A DNA stretch of 64,000 nucleotides from an uncultured Dehalococcoidia bacterium. Its GTDB lineage: Bacteria; Chloroflexota; Dehalococcoidia; Lucifugimonadales; CATQGZ01. The notes under the pieces are model-generated. The model did not search any database. It was not told the DNA's origin and saw nothing but the letters and a program-made list of their open reading frames with translations. The stretch lies in the NCBI GenBank assembly GCA_958295685.1, contig OY282365.1, positions 2,453,954 to 2,517,953 of the forward strand, given 5' to 3'. Positions 45,613 through 53,944 of the stretch are shown here, in pieces; positions within the stretch are counted from its first letter, which is position 1, and each line of letters opens with the position of its first letter. Made by a program: the position numbers and the translations under genes.

Positions 45613-45794
45613 GCCTCCTGTCGATCGGCTGACCAGGCCGAGCGGGACTGATTCCCGTCTGCATCGTTCCTCTCCGGGACTCTCTGGGAGACTGTTCGGC
45701 CGTGCCGCTGTATGCCCCGCCCAGGGGTTGTTATACCGCGTGGGGACTCCCTCGGGGGTTGCAGCGTGCGGTTTGCTGCCTGGGTGTGGGGTCG

Positions 45795-46691
45795 TCAGGC
45801 GCGTCGTTGTCTGGGGTCGAGGGCTTCCCGCAGGCCGTCGCCTATGAAGTTGAAGGCGATTACTGTGATGAATATGGCGAGTCCTGGGAAGGTGGTGATC
45901 CACCAGGCTCGGCTGATGTACTCGCGTCCCTCGCCCAGCATGGATCCCCAGGCGGGAGTAGGGGGTTGGACTCCGAGTCCGAGGAAGCTGAGGCCGGCCT
46001 CGACGAGGATTGCGACGCTCATGGCGAGGGAGAGTTGGACTATGACGGTGGACATCAGGTTGGGGATGACCGCCCTGATCATGATGCGCCAGTCGGTCGC
46101 GCCGATGGCCTGCGCGCTCATGACGTACTCGGTCTCCCGTATGGCCAGGGTGTTGGCTCGTGTGGGCCGTGCGAAGCCTGGGATGAAGGTTATCGATATG
46201 GCGAGCATGGCGTTTCTGATGGATGGGCCGAGGACTCCAACCAGGAAAATGGCGAAGAGCAGGCCGGGGAAGGCGAGGATGGCGTCGACGATTCGCATGA
46301 TGGTCGAGTCGATCCATCGGCCGTAGTATCCTGCGGCGACCCCTGCGAGGATTCCCACGATTGCTGCGATGAGGACGGCGAAGATGCCGACCTGGAGGGA
46401 GACTCTGGCTCCGTATATGACGCGTGAGAGCACGTCGCGGCCTATGTCGTCGGTGCCGAAGAGATAGGTCCAGGATGGCGCCGAGAGGGCGTCCTTCGTG
46501 TTGGGGAAGGTTGGGTCGTATGGGGCGTAGAGCGGCGCGGCGATGGTGAGTATGGTGAAGCCGAGTACGACGGCAAGGCCGAATACGGCGGTGCGGTTGC
46601 GCACGTAGCTTCGCCAGATTTGGAGCCACCTGTACCACCAGGGCCTGGCTTCTTCGAGGGCTGGGGCGCTTCTGCGGGCGGTGACCGTCAT
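45795..46691 (-). CDS. ABC transporter permease, DppC type (second operon)
   Basis: 298-residue permease paralogous to the one at 11.5 kb; both end EALDPRQRR-x. N-terminal OppC-like leader (WRSYVRNRTAVFGLAVVLG), about six helices, coupling motif SAQAIGATDWRIMIRAVIPN. The ATG at 46691 overlaps the DppB stop by ATGA. It is the last gene of a three-gene operon without ATPase genes. Confidence 0.92.
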   Translation of the reverse strand: MTVTARRSAPALEEARPWWYRWLQIWRSYVRNRTAVFGLAVVLGFTILTIAAPLYAPYDPTFPNTKDALSAPSWTYLFGTDDIGRDVLSRVIYGARVSLQVGIFAVLIAAIVGILAGVAAGYYGRWIDSTIMRIVDAILAFPGLLFAIFLVGVLGPSIRNAMLAISITFIPGFARPTRANTLAIRETEYVMSAQAIGATDWRIMIRAVIPNLMSTVIVQLSLAMSVAILVEAGLSFLGLGVQPPTPAWGSMLGEGREYISRAWWITTFPGLAIFITVIAFNFIGDGLREALDPRQRRA

Positions 46692-47644
46692 TCGTAGCGT
46701 ATCCGTGGGTCGAGGTATCCGTATGCGATGTCGACGGCGAGGTTTACGGTGACGTAGACGGTGGCGATGACGAGGGTGAGTATCTGGAGGACGTTGTAGT
46801 CTCGGAGGGCGACCGCGTTCCTGAGCATCAGCCCCATTCCGGGCCACTGGAAGACCGTCTCGGTCACTATGGAGCCGCCGAGTACGGCGGCGAACTCCAG
46901 GCCGATTATGGTCACCACGACGAGGAGGGCGTTCTTCAGGGCGTGTCTGAGGATCACCACGCGCTGGGCCATGCCTTTGGCGCGGGCGGTCCGTATGTAG
47001 TCGCTGGTCATGACGTCCAGCATTCCTGAGCGCATGTATCTGGTGAGGCTTCCGACGAGTCCGATGGCAATGGTGAGGCCTGGGAGGACGAGGTGTCTGA
47101 CGTGGATCGAGTCGGCGCCGATCGGCGCGTATCCGCGTGTGGGGAACCAGCCGAGCCATACGGCGAAGAAGAGGATCAGGAGCAGTCCGACCCAGAAACT
47201 GGGCGCCGCGATGCCGAACAGGGATACGGTGCTGATGGTGTTGTCGAGCCAGGTGAACGGCCGCGTCCCTGCGATTACGCCGAGAGTGACGCCGAGAGTG
47301 ACGCCTATTGCGATGCCGGTCAGGGCGAGTGGGAAGCTCTTCTGGAACTTCTGCCAGACGAGTTCTCCGACCGGTTTCTTGGACTGGATGGCGACTCCCA
47401 GGTTGCCTCTGGCTAGGGTTCCCATCCAGGCGAGGTACTGAATGGGGATCGGCTGGTCGAGACCGAGTTCGGCGCGCATGGCGTCGATGGTAGCCTGGCT
47501 GGGGTAGTCGCTCTTGAATCCGTAGCCCAAGCGGGCGAGGACAGGGTCTCCGGGCGCGAGGCGGGCGAGCCAGAAGACCACCACGGATAGGACTAGCAGG
47601 ACATAGACGGTCTGCAGGAGTCTGCGGAGGATGTATGCCTGAAT
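46688..47644 (-). CDS. ABC transporter permease, DppB type, probable ATT start
   Basis: 318-residue permease, paralogous to the one at 12.4 kb. Alignment shows IQAYILRRLLQTVYVLLVLS matching MHAFIARRVLQSLYVLVALS from its first residue, and GGAGG lies seven bases before that ATT codon (47644-47642). I therefore place the start at ATT. The longer reading from TTG 47719 begins inside the arm of a strong stem-loop and adds 25 unrelated residues. AUU starts are rare but real; a mutated ATG or a sequencing error is the alternative. Confidence 0.82.
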   Translation of the reverse strand: MQAYILRRLLQTVYVLLVLSVVVFWLARLAPGDPVLARLGYGFKSDYPSQATIDAMRAELGLDQPIPIQYLAWMGTLARGNLGVAIQSKKPVGELVWQKFQKSFPLALTGIAIGVTLGVTLGVIAGTRPFTWLDNTISTVSLFGIAAPSFWVGLLLILFFAVWLGWFPTRGYAPIGADSIHVRHLVLPGLTIAIGLVGSLTRYMRSGMLDVMTSDYIRTARAKGMAQRVVILRHALKNALLVVVTIIGLEFAAVLGGSIVTETVFQWPGMGLMLRNAVALRDYNVLQILTLVIATVYVTVNLAVDIAYGYLDPRIRYE

Positions 47645-47715
47645 GGGTCGTCCTCCGTCTCGGCAGTTTCCCGGTTCCGGGAAGCTGCACGCTGTTGGGG
47701 GGGGCGTGAGTGCGG

Positions 47716-47757
47716 TCAATCCCTCCCCCGACGCCTCTGGGCCGGGGGAGGGATTGA
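47716..47757 (-). terminator. Stem-loop between solute-binding protein and DppB
   Basis: Perfect 15-bp stem (47716-47730 with 47743-47757) and 12-base loop in the same place as the hairpin at 13445-13478 of the first operon, but of different sequence. Probably stabilises the lipoprotein mRNA. Confidence 0.7.
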
Positions 47758-47789
47758 TTGGCTGCTAATTCAACGAGGAGAGCCGGCGG

Positions 47790-49409
47790 CTACTCGTCGC
47801 CGGGGTCCCAGCTCCACTCAAGGGTGTGCCAGTGTCCTGCGGGGAGGTTGGTCGCGCCCACGACCTTGTCGCTGGCGGCGTTGAAGCGCAGCCGCGAGCT
47901 CGACTTGATCAGCGCGACGTCCTCGATGAGCACCTTGTTGACGATCTTGTTGTAGACGTCCTTTCGGATGGCCTGGTCGGAGGTGGACTTGCCGAGGTCG
48001 AACCACTCCTCCACCTGGGCGTCGTAGTATCCCATCACGTTGTTGCCGCCCCAGGTTGCTTCGGCTGGGTTGGAGCGGAAGACGCTCTGCATGAGGCCGT
48101 CGGGGTCGGGCTCTCTGAGGTAGGACGCGGTGGCGAGGTCGAAGAAGCCGTCCTGCCAGACCTCCTTGCCCCAGGACTCGACGATGACGATTTCGACGTC
48201 GATGCCAATGTCCTTGAGCTGCTCTTTGGCGAGGTTAGCGACGGCCTTGGTCTCCTCGCTGCCTTCCGGCATGAACCGTGTCTCGAAGCCGTCTGGGTAG
48301 CCCGCCTCGGTGAGGAGCACCCTCGCCCTTTCGAGGTCGCGTGTGGGGCATGGGAGCGGCTCGTAGGCCCAGTGACCTTCGGGGATGATGTTGCAGTTGG
48401 TGTCGCCGTAGCCGAAGAACGCGGTCGAGTTGATCGCTTCGAGGTCGAGCGCGTGGGAGATGGCTCTGCGAACACGGACGTCGGCGAGGGGGCCGGTCTT
48501 TTCGGAGTCGGCCACGAAGTCGTGCCGGGTGTGCGGCTGGTGCATGTTGAAGACGATGGTCGAGTATGAGGCGGAGCCTGCCTGCTGCTTCACGACATAG
48601 ACGCCCGGCGCGTCTTCGATCTCCTTGGCGTTGTTGAGGCCGAGGTGGAAGATGAAGTCCACCTCGCCGGTCTTGAGGGCAGCGATTCGCGTTGTGGATT
48701 CGGTTATCGGGGTTATGATGATGCGGTCGGGCCTCTTGTCGAGGAGGTTCTGGTCGTAGTAGTCGTTGAACTTCGCCATGATCAGGCGGTCGTCGGGTAT
48801 GTACTCTACGAACGTGAACGGACCTGTGCCGACGGCCTTCGTCTCGATGTCGGCGAACGCTTCGCTGTCGGCTATGCCGAATGCCCAGTGGGTCTGGTTG
48901 GGTAGGAAGACGGGGCTGTCGCCGCTGATGTTGACGCGCCACTCGTAGTCGCCGGCGGCTCTGTAGTCGTCAGGCACACCGTCGGCGTCCAGGTCCGTGA
49001 CCTCGCTGAGGAGTCCCAGCCCACGTCCCTTGTCGCCGACGTCGTTCAGTATGCGGTCCCAGTTCGCGGTGAGGTCCGCGGAGTCGAAGTCTCTGCCGGT
49101 GTGGAACTTGACGTCATCGCGGAGGGTGAAGACGTACTGCCTGCCGTCGCCTGAGACGGTCCAGGCCTCGGCCAGGTCAGACTGAGGGTCGGCCAGGGTG
49201 GCGTCCCGCGCAACGAGGCGGTTGTGTACGAAGTCGTGCAGAGTGGTCGTGGAGAACCCGAGCTGGTTCTTGGCGGGGTCGAGCGTCCCGGGGTTGCCGT
49301 TGGAGCCGATCCGCATGTCTCCGAGCTCAGGGCTGTCGTCGCCGCAGGCTGCTACGATGAGCAACGTTACGATCAGGAGCGGCACTAGCAAGATTCTCAA
49401 TGGTTTCAC
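47790..49409 (-). CDS. ABC transporter solute-binding lipoprotein (second operon)
   Basis: 539-residue SBP family 5 lipoprotein. The signal peptide ends in the lipobox VAAC (Cys22); the mature protein starts GDDSPELGDMRIGSNGNPGT, without the Val/Glu spacer of the first operon's proteins. Family 5 features include DLAEAWTVSGDGRQYVFTLR and GEVDFIFHLG. The GTG at 49409 has GGAGG upstream. It feeds the DppB/DppC pair downstream; the ligand is unknown. Confidence 0.93.
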   Translation of the reverse strand: MKPLRILLVPLLIVTLLIVAACGDDSPELGDMRIGSNGNPGTLDPAKNQLGFSTTTLHDFVHNRLVARDATLADPQSDLAEAWTVSGDGRQYVFTLRDDVKFHTGRDFDSADLTANWDRILNDVGDKGRGLGLLSEVTDLDADGVPDDYRAAGDYEWRVNISGDSPVFLPNQTHWAFGIADSEAFADIETKAVGTGPFTFVEYIPDDRLIMAKFNDYYDQNLLDKRPDRIIITPITESTTRIAALKTGEVDFIFHLGLNNAKEIEDAPGVYVVKQQAGSASYSTIVFNMHQPHTRHDFVADSEKTGPLADVRVRRAISHALDLEAINSTAFFGYGDTNCNIIPEGHWAYEPLPCPTRDLERARVLLTEAGYPDGFETRFMPEGSEETKAVANLAKEQLKDIGIDVEIVIVESWGKEVWQDGFFDLATASYLREPDPDGLMQSVFRSNPAEATWGGNNVMGYYDAQVEEWFDLGKSTSDQAIRKDVYNKIVNKVLIEDVALIKSSSRLRFNAASDKVVGATNLPAGHWHTLEWSWDPGDE

Positions 49410-49505
49410 CGTACACCTCCAGTGAATACAGAACGGATACTACCGAAACCGGGCGCAATCTAGCACGGTCTCATCCGCATGTCAAATCGGGGCAGGCCCA
49501 GGCCC

Positions 49506-49773
49506 TTGACAGCCGCGAACCTCTGTACTACGATATCTACGTGGAAGGAACGCAGCCATGATCATGCCGAATCACGTGCACGGAACCAACCCGCCCGTAA
49601 GGGCACACAAGGGGCGCCCTCACCCCCGGGACCTGTCCCACAATTGTCCCAGAACTGCTCCGGTTCCGTTCCAGACCTGTTCCACAAGTGCCCCACATTT
49701 GTTCCACGAAATCGAACCCTCAGCTACGAGATGGGACAAAATGGAACAGTTTGGGACAGTTTTCAGCGAAACC
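49506..49773 (+). repeat. Array element F (TGTTCCAC/TGTCCCAC subtype) with transposase remnant
   Basis: Plus-strand copy. TTGACA (49506-49511), 17 bases, TACGAT (49529-49534), ATG at 49558, then seven consecutive units of exactly 11 bp (TGTCCCACAAT, TGTCCCAGAAC, TGCTCCGGTTC and so on), core CTCAGCTACGA, and inverted GGGACA / GGAACA / GGGACA at 10-bp spacing, ending TTTTCAGCGAAA. Confidence 0.8.
49558..49623 (+). pseudogene. Remnant of a REP-associated tyrosine (Y1) transposase
   Basis: The frame from ATG 49558 starts MIMPNHVHG, the HUH metal-binding motif of Y1/RAYT transposases (usually in YVIMPNHVHG), followed by RAHKGRP, which resembles the AHKGRPY stretch of many RAYT proteins. Only about 20 residues are recognisable before the repeat array begins; the rest of the gene is missing. 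It is short, so the match is suggestive rather than proven. Confidence 0.5.
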
Positions 49774-49850
49774 GGCCCTGCCCTCCTGCTCGAACCCGGC
49801 CTCACACGCCGGGCAGGTAAGTCTATGAGGACTCTCGTTATCCCACAGCC

Positions 49851-49881
49851 GCCGTCATACCGGCGCAGTCCGGTATCCAGA
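49851..49881. repeat. REP-like palindrome
   Basis: CGTCATACCGG...CCGGTATCCAG, the same pattern in reverse as 28384-28408 (CTGGATnCCGG...CCGGnATGAnGG). Its presence 230 bases from the transposase remnant fits a REP/RAYT relationship. Confidence 0.55.
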
Positions 49882-50010
49882 GGGGAAGAGGGCATTCCCC
49901 TCACCAGGAGCCGGGCAGAGTCATGCAAGACACGAGACCGCGCGTCATGAGGCATGGGGCGGAGTTCGACACATTCTCCAAAAAATCAATGAGAACATGT
50001 GCTGAAAGGG

Positions 50011-50059
50011 TTGACAAGGGACATTCGTTCTTGCTACGGTATACACGGAACGAATGTCC
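50011..50059 (+). promoter_or_regulatory. lexA promoter with two SOS boxes
   Basis: TTGACA at 50011-50016 with a TACGGT -10 at 50035-50040. Two LexA sites of the GAAC-N4-GTTC type form an inverted pair: GGACATTCGTTC (50019-50030, in the spacer) and GAACGAATGTCC (50048-50059). Each is the reverse complement of the other. Their position would block transcription, i.e. autorepression. Confidence 0.75.
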
Positions 50060-50086
50060 GTCACACAAGTTAGAAAGGATTAGGAT

Positions 50087-50722
50087 ATGAAAGAGCTTTC
50101 GCAACGGCAACAGAAGATGCTCGAGTTCATCGAGGAGTTCATGGACGAGAAGCACTACCCACCCACTGTCCGCGACATCCTGAGAGGATGCGGCATCAGC
50201 TCGACCTCGGTCGTGGACTACAACCTCCAGATTCTCCAGAGAGAGGGGTACTTGCGGCGCGAGCCGGAGGTGTCCAGGGGAATAGAGCTGCTCTCCGGCA
50301 CCCACGCCAGGAGAGAGATATTCAACGTGCCGGTGCTGGCCAACATCGCCGCGGGCTCCCCCATCCCAGTTCCCTCCCCGGAGGCGCTCGCGGACCCGGA
50401 CCTCGAGCGGGTCGAGATACCGCCCAGCCTCGCGCGAGGCAAGGGAGACATGTTCGCCCTGAAGGTCAAGGGCACTTCCATGATCGACGCTTTCATTGCC
50501 GACGGCGACCTGGTCCTCGTCGAGCCCGTCGCTCAGCCGGATAACGGCGACATGGTGGCGGCGGTGCTAACGGACGACGACGAGGCGACGCTCAAACGGT
50601 TCTATCTCGAGGGTGACACGGTGCGGCTCCAGCCTGCTAACAGCACCATGGAACCCCTGCGGCTGCCCGCTTCAAAGGTGGCCGTTCGCGGTAGGGTCGT
50701 GGGCGTGGTGAGGACCATGTGA
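50087..50722 (+). CDS. lexA: SOS repressor LexA
   Basis: 211 residues. N-terminal winged helix-turn-helix (LSQRQQKMLEFIEEFM to ISSTSVVDYNLQILQ); self-cleavage site Ala89-Gly90 in ANIAAGSP; catalytic Ser131 in GTSMID and Lys170 in EATLKRF. RecA-stimulated autocleavage would release the SOS genes. GAAAGGATTAGG lies upstream of the ATG. The paired boxes in its own promoter support autoregulation. Confidence 0.96.
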   Translation: MKELSQRQQKMLEFIEEFMDEKHYPPTVRDILRGCGISSTSVVDYNLQILQREGYLRREPEVSRGIELLSGTHARREIFNVPVLANIAAGSPIPVPSPEALADPDLERVEIPPSLARGKGDMFALKVKGTSMIDAFIADGDLVLVEPVAQPDNGDMVAAVLTDDDEATLKRFYLEGDTVRLQPANSTMEPLRLPASKVAVRGRVVGVVRTM

Positions 50723-50924
50723 TCCGAACCGGGCAGCCTCGGCGCGGAAGTACAGAGCCGGGCCCTCAGGGGCCCGGCTTTCACGTTCGGGACGGGAGCT
50801 CATTCACTTGACAGAGACGAGCCTCCGTACCTAGGCTTCTTATACGGCGCCGACAGCCCGCATCGGATGCGCCTGTCCCGCCGAGCCGTTCAAACCTAAG
50901 CACTCGACGAACGCAGCCAACCCC

Positions 50925-53408
50925 ATGTCCACAACGCGCGATCGAGTCTCGGTTCCGATTCGAGGGATGACCTGCGCCGCCTGCGTGGCCCACGTGGAGC
51001 GCGCGCTGGAATCGGTCCCGGGTGTCGGAGGGGTGAGAGTCAACCTGGCCACGGAGCGGGCCGCCCTTCGCCTAGACGGGGCAGATCTGGACACCCTGGC
51101 CGGCGCGGTCGAGGATGCCGGATACGGCATCGCCTCCACCACGACCACGCTGGTGGTCGAGGCCGCGGACCCGGCGCCCCTGCGGGCCGCAGAGGACGTC
51201 GTCCGCAGCCTCGATGGGGTCGTGGACGTGACACAGGAAAGGGCGGGAGGACGGGTCACCGCGAAGTTCCTTGAAGGGGTTGTCGGAGTCTCGCACCTCA
51301 GACACGCCCTGGAAGAGGCGGGGTACAGGGTTGTCGGCATCGTCGGGGATGACGACTCGGACGCCGTGGGGCGGCGCGAGATCGACGCGCTGAGAGCCAG
51401 GCTCGCCCTCAGCCTGGCGTCCGCCTCGGTCATCCTGGCATTCATGGCATTCCCGATCTGGCCGGACTGGCTGCCCTTCCGCATGGACTGGGCATTCCTG
51501 GCGCTTGCGACCCCGGTCCAATTCTGGGCGGGCAGCCGGTTATACTCGTCCGCCTGGGCCGCGCTGAAGCGCCGCGCGGCGAACATGAACACGCTGATCG
51601 CCATGGGCACGTCGGTCGCGTACCTGTACAGCGCAGTCGTTACCGCCCTTGGCATCGGCGAGCTTCCGGACGGCCGAGCCGTGAACACCTACTTCGACAC
51701 GTCCACGGCTATCATCGGCCTAGTGCTTCTCGGACGCTATCTGGAGGCTAGGGCCAGGCGCAGAGCCTCCGATGCGGTCCGTTCGCTGATCGCCCTGCAG
51801 CCCAGGCAGGCCAGGGTGCTCCGGGACGGCTTGGAGATGGAAGTGGACGTCGAGGAAGTCTCCACCGGGGACATCGTGCTGGTCAGGCCGGGGGAGAGAC
51901 TGCCGGTCGACGGCGAGGTCGTCGAGGGATCTTCGTCCGTCGACGAGTCGATGCTCACTGGTGAGAGCCTCCCGGTCGACAAGGGGCCCGGCGATCAGGT
52001 CTACGGGGCCACCGTAAACACCACGGGCGCATTCTCGTTAGCCGCCACGAAGGTCGGACGGGAGTCCGCGCTGGCACGGATAGTCAGGCTCGTGGAGGAC
52101 GCCCAGAGTTCGAGAGCGCCTGTGCAGCGCCTGGCAGACAACGTGTCGAGCTACTTCGTCCCTGCGGTGGCGGCCCTCTCGCTCGCGGCGTTCGCAGTCT
52201 GGCTGTTCGCCGGCCCGCCGCCGGCGCACCTCAACGCCGCGCTCGTGGCCGTCGCGGTCCTGGTCATCGCCTGCCCGTGCGCGCTGGGCCTGGCAACGCC
52301 CACCGCCGTAATGGTCGGTATAGGCAAGGGCGCGGAACGGGGCGTGCTGATCAGAACCGCCGAGGCCCTGGAGACGGCCCTCCGAGTTAACGTCGTCGCC
52401 CTGGACAAGACGGGGACCGTCACGGAGGGACGACTGTCGGTCGCTGAAACCGTCGCCGCGTCTATCGATGAGGACGAGCTCGTCAGGCTTGCCGCGTCCG
52501 TTGAGGACGCCTCCGAGCATCCCATTGCCAGGGCCGTCGTGGACGAGGCCGAAACCAGGGGGCTGAGCCGGGTCTCCGCGAGCGGCGTCAGAGCGCTGCC
52601 GGGGCATGGCGTCGAGGGGAAGGTCGACGGGAAGCGGGTGCTCGTCGGCAGCCTCAGACTGATCGAACGAAACGGGCTGTCTGTGCCCGGGGAGCTCGAA
52701 GAGAGCGCCCTGCGGCTCGAACGGGAAGGCAGCGCCCCTCTCTACGCCGCCATCGACGACGAGGTGCGGGGAATCATAGCCGTGTCCGACTCCCCAAGGC
52801 CCGACTCGGAGGACGCGATAGGCCGCCTGCGGGAGCGAGGCATCGAGGTGGTTATGCTCACCGGAGACGGCGAGCCCGCGGCCCGCAGCGTGGCTGATGA
52901 GGTTGGCATCGACAGAGTCTTCGCCAACCTGCTCCCGGGGGAGAAGGTGGACGTCATCTCCAGGCTTCAGGCCGAGGGCAAGACCGTTGCCATGGTCGGG
53001 GACGGCCTGAACGACGCGCCCGCGCTCGCCAAGGCGGACGTCGGGATCGCCATCGGGACGGGCACGGACGCCGCGATCGAGTCCTCTGACATCGCGCTCG
53101 TTGGCGGCGGACTGACGGGCGTGGTGACCGCGATCGAGCTCAGCCGCTCGACAATGAGGACGATCAGGCAGAATCTGTTCTGGGCATTCGCCTATAACGT
53201 GATGCTCATCCCAATCGCGGCAGGCGTGCTCTATCCCGTGTTCTCGGATGGCGTCCCGGAGGCCCTCTCCCCTATACTGGGGGAGCATGGCTTCCTCAAC
53301 CCCGTCCTCGCGGCCACCGCGATGGCCGTAAGCTCCTTGACGGTGGTGGCGAACTCGCTCAGGCTCAAGAGGGCCAGGCTGAATGTCGGTCGACGGAGGC
53401 GAGCGTGA
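50925..53408 (+). CDS. copA: Copper-exporting P1B-type ATPase
   Basis: 827-residue membrane pump for Cu+. The first heavy-metal domain has GMTCAAC (Cys17, Cys20). A second, metal-site-less HMA-like domain (about residues 75-140) has lost its CxxC. Then come the membrane copper site CPC (Cys450-Cys452, in ACPCALGLATP), phosphorylated Asp494 in DKTGTVTEG, SEHPIARAV (P1B His-Pro motif) and GDGLNDAPAL. The C-terminal helices carry YNVMLIPIAAG. It overlaps the YHS gene by GTGA. Confidence 0.95.
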   Translation: MSTTRDRVSVPIRGMTCAACVAHVERALESVPGVGGVRVNLATERAALRLDGADLDTLAGAVEDAGYGIASTTTTLVVEAADPAPLRAAEDVVRSLDGVVDVTQERAGGRVTAKFLEGVVGVSHLRHALEEAGYRVVGIVGDDDSDAVGRREIDALRARLALSLASASVILAFMAFPIWPDWLPFRMDWAFLALATPVQFWAGSRLYSSAWAALKRRAANMNTLIAMGTSVAYLYSAVVTALGIGELPDGRAVNTYFDTSTAIIGLVLLGRYLEARARRRASDAVRSLIALQPRQARVLRDGLEMEVDVEEVSTGDIVLVRPGERLPVDGEVVEGSSSVDESMLTGESLPVDKGPGDQVYGATVNTTGAFSLAATKVGRESALARIVRLVEDAQSSRAPVQRLADNVSSYFVPAVAALSLAAFAVWLFAGPPPAHLNAALVAVAVLVIACPCALGLATPTAVMVGIGKGAERGVLIRTAEALETALRVNVVALDKTGTVTEGRLSVAETVAASIDEDELVRLAASVEDASEHPIARAVVDEAETRGLSRVSASGVRALPGHGVEGKVDGKRVLVGSLRLIERNGLSVPGELEESALRLEREGSAPLYAAIDDEVRGIIAVSDSPRPDSEDAIGRLRERGIEVVMLTGDGEPAARSVADEVGIDRVFANLLPGEKVDVISRLQAEGKTVAMVGDGLNDAPALAKADVGIAIGTGTDAAIESSDIALVGGGLTGVVTAIELSRSTMRTIRQNLFWAFAYNVMLIPIAAGVLYPVFSDGVPEALSPILGEHGFLNPVLAATAMAVSSLTVVANSLRLKRARLNVGRRRRA

Positions 53409-53605
53409 GAATACCGTTCTTATCCGGAGAGAGAGAACCGGCGTCGGACCCGGTCTGCGGAATGTCCGTGGACACTCGCAGACCGCCCGGGGGCAAGTGG
53501 AAGCACGGCCGGCAGACCTACTACTTCTGCGGTCCGGGATGCAACCGCGCCTTTCAGAAGGAGCCGGACGCATACCTGTCGGGTGAGAAGAAGATCGAGA
53601 TGTAG
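53405..53605 (+). CDS. YHS-domain metal-binding protein
   Basis: 66 residues. DPVCGMSVDT and YYFCGPGCNRAFQKEPDAYL are the YHS domain with its metal-binding cysteines. Often part of, or next to, copper and heavy-metal ATPases, so it probably helps deliver or sense copper for the pump it overlaps. Confidence 0.88.
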   Translation: MRIPFLSGEREPASDPVCGMSVDTRRPPGGKWKHGRQTYYFCGPGCNRAFQKEPDAYLSGEKKIEM

Positions 53606-53619
53606 GCCGCTGCCCTGCC

Positions 53620-53712
53620 TGTAGGCGTAGAATGGGCAGCAAGCCCACGGCAAGGCAGGTCGCCATGTACATCATCAGGCCTCCTGATAGGCGTATAATG
53701 GGCGGCAAGCCC
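53620..53712 (+). promoter_or_regulatory. Two near-identical promoter-like repeats before tRNA-Leu
   Basis: TAGGCGTAGAATGGGCAGCA at about 53621 and TAGGCGTATAATGGGCGGCA at about 53689, 68 bases apart. The second contains a perfect TATAAT (53694-53699) and lies 17 bases before the tRNA. Confidence 0.5.
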
Positions 53713-53716
53713 GTGT

Positions 53717-53801
53717 GCCGAAGTGGCGGAATGGTAGACGCGGCGGTCTCAAAAACCGTTGGGAGTTAAATCCCGTGTCGGTTCGACTCCGACCTTCGGC
53801 A
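53717..53801 (+). tRNA. tRNA-Leu (CAA)
   Basis: Class II tRNA with 7-bp acceptor stem GCCGAAG/CTTCGGC, anticodon loop CTCAAAA (anticodon CAA), long variable arm and GGTTCGACTCC T-arm. CCA is not encoded. Confidence 0.95.
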
Positions 53802-53944
53802 CTCCATCGGGACGGCCATTCGTCCGCATCAGGATCGGCTGGCGGGATACGCCTCAGGCGCAGGCGAACAGCGGCGGGAAGGCCACCACGCGCCTGATGC
53901 GATAGCCGCAACGGCCTCCTCCCGTCGCTCGGTTTCGACGCGGC

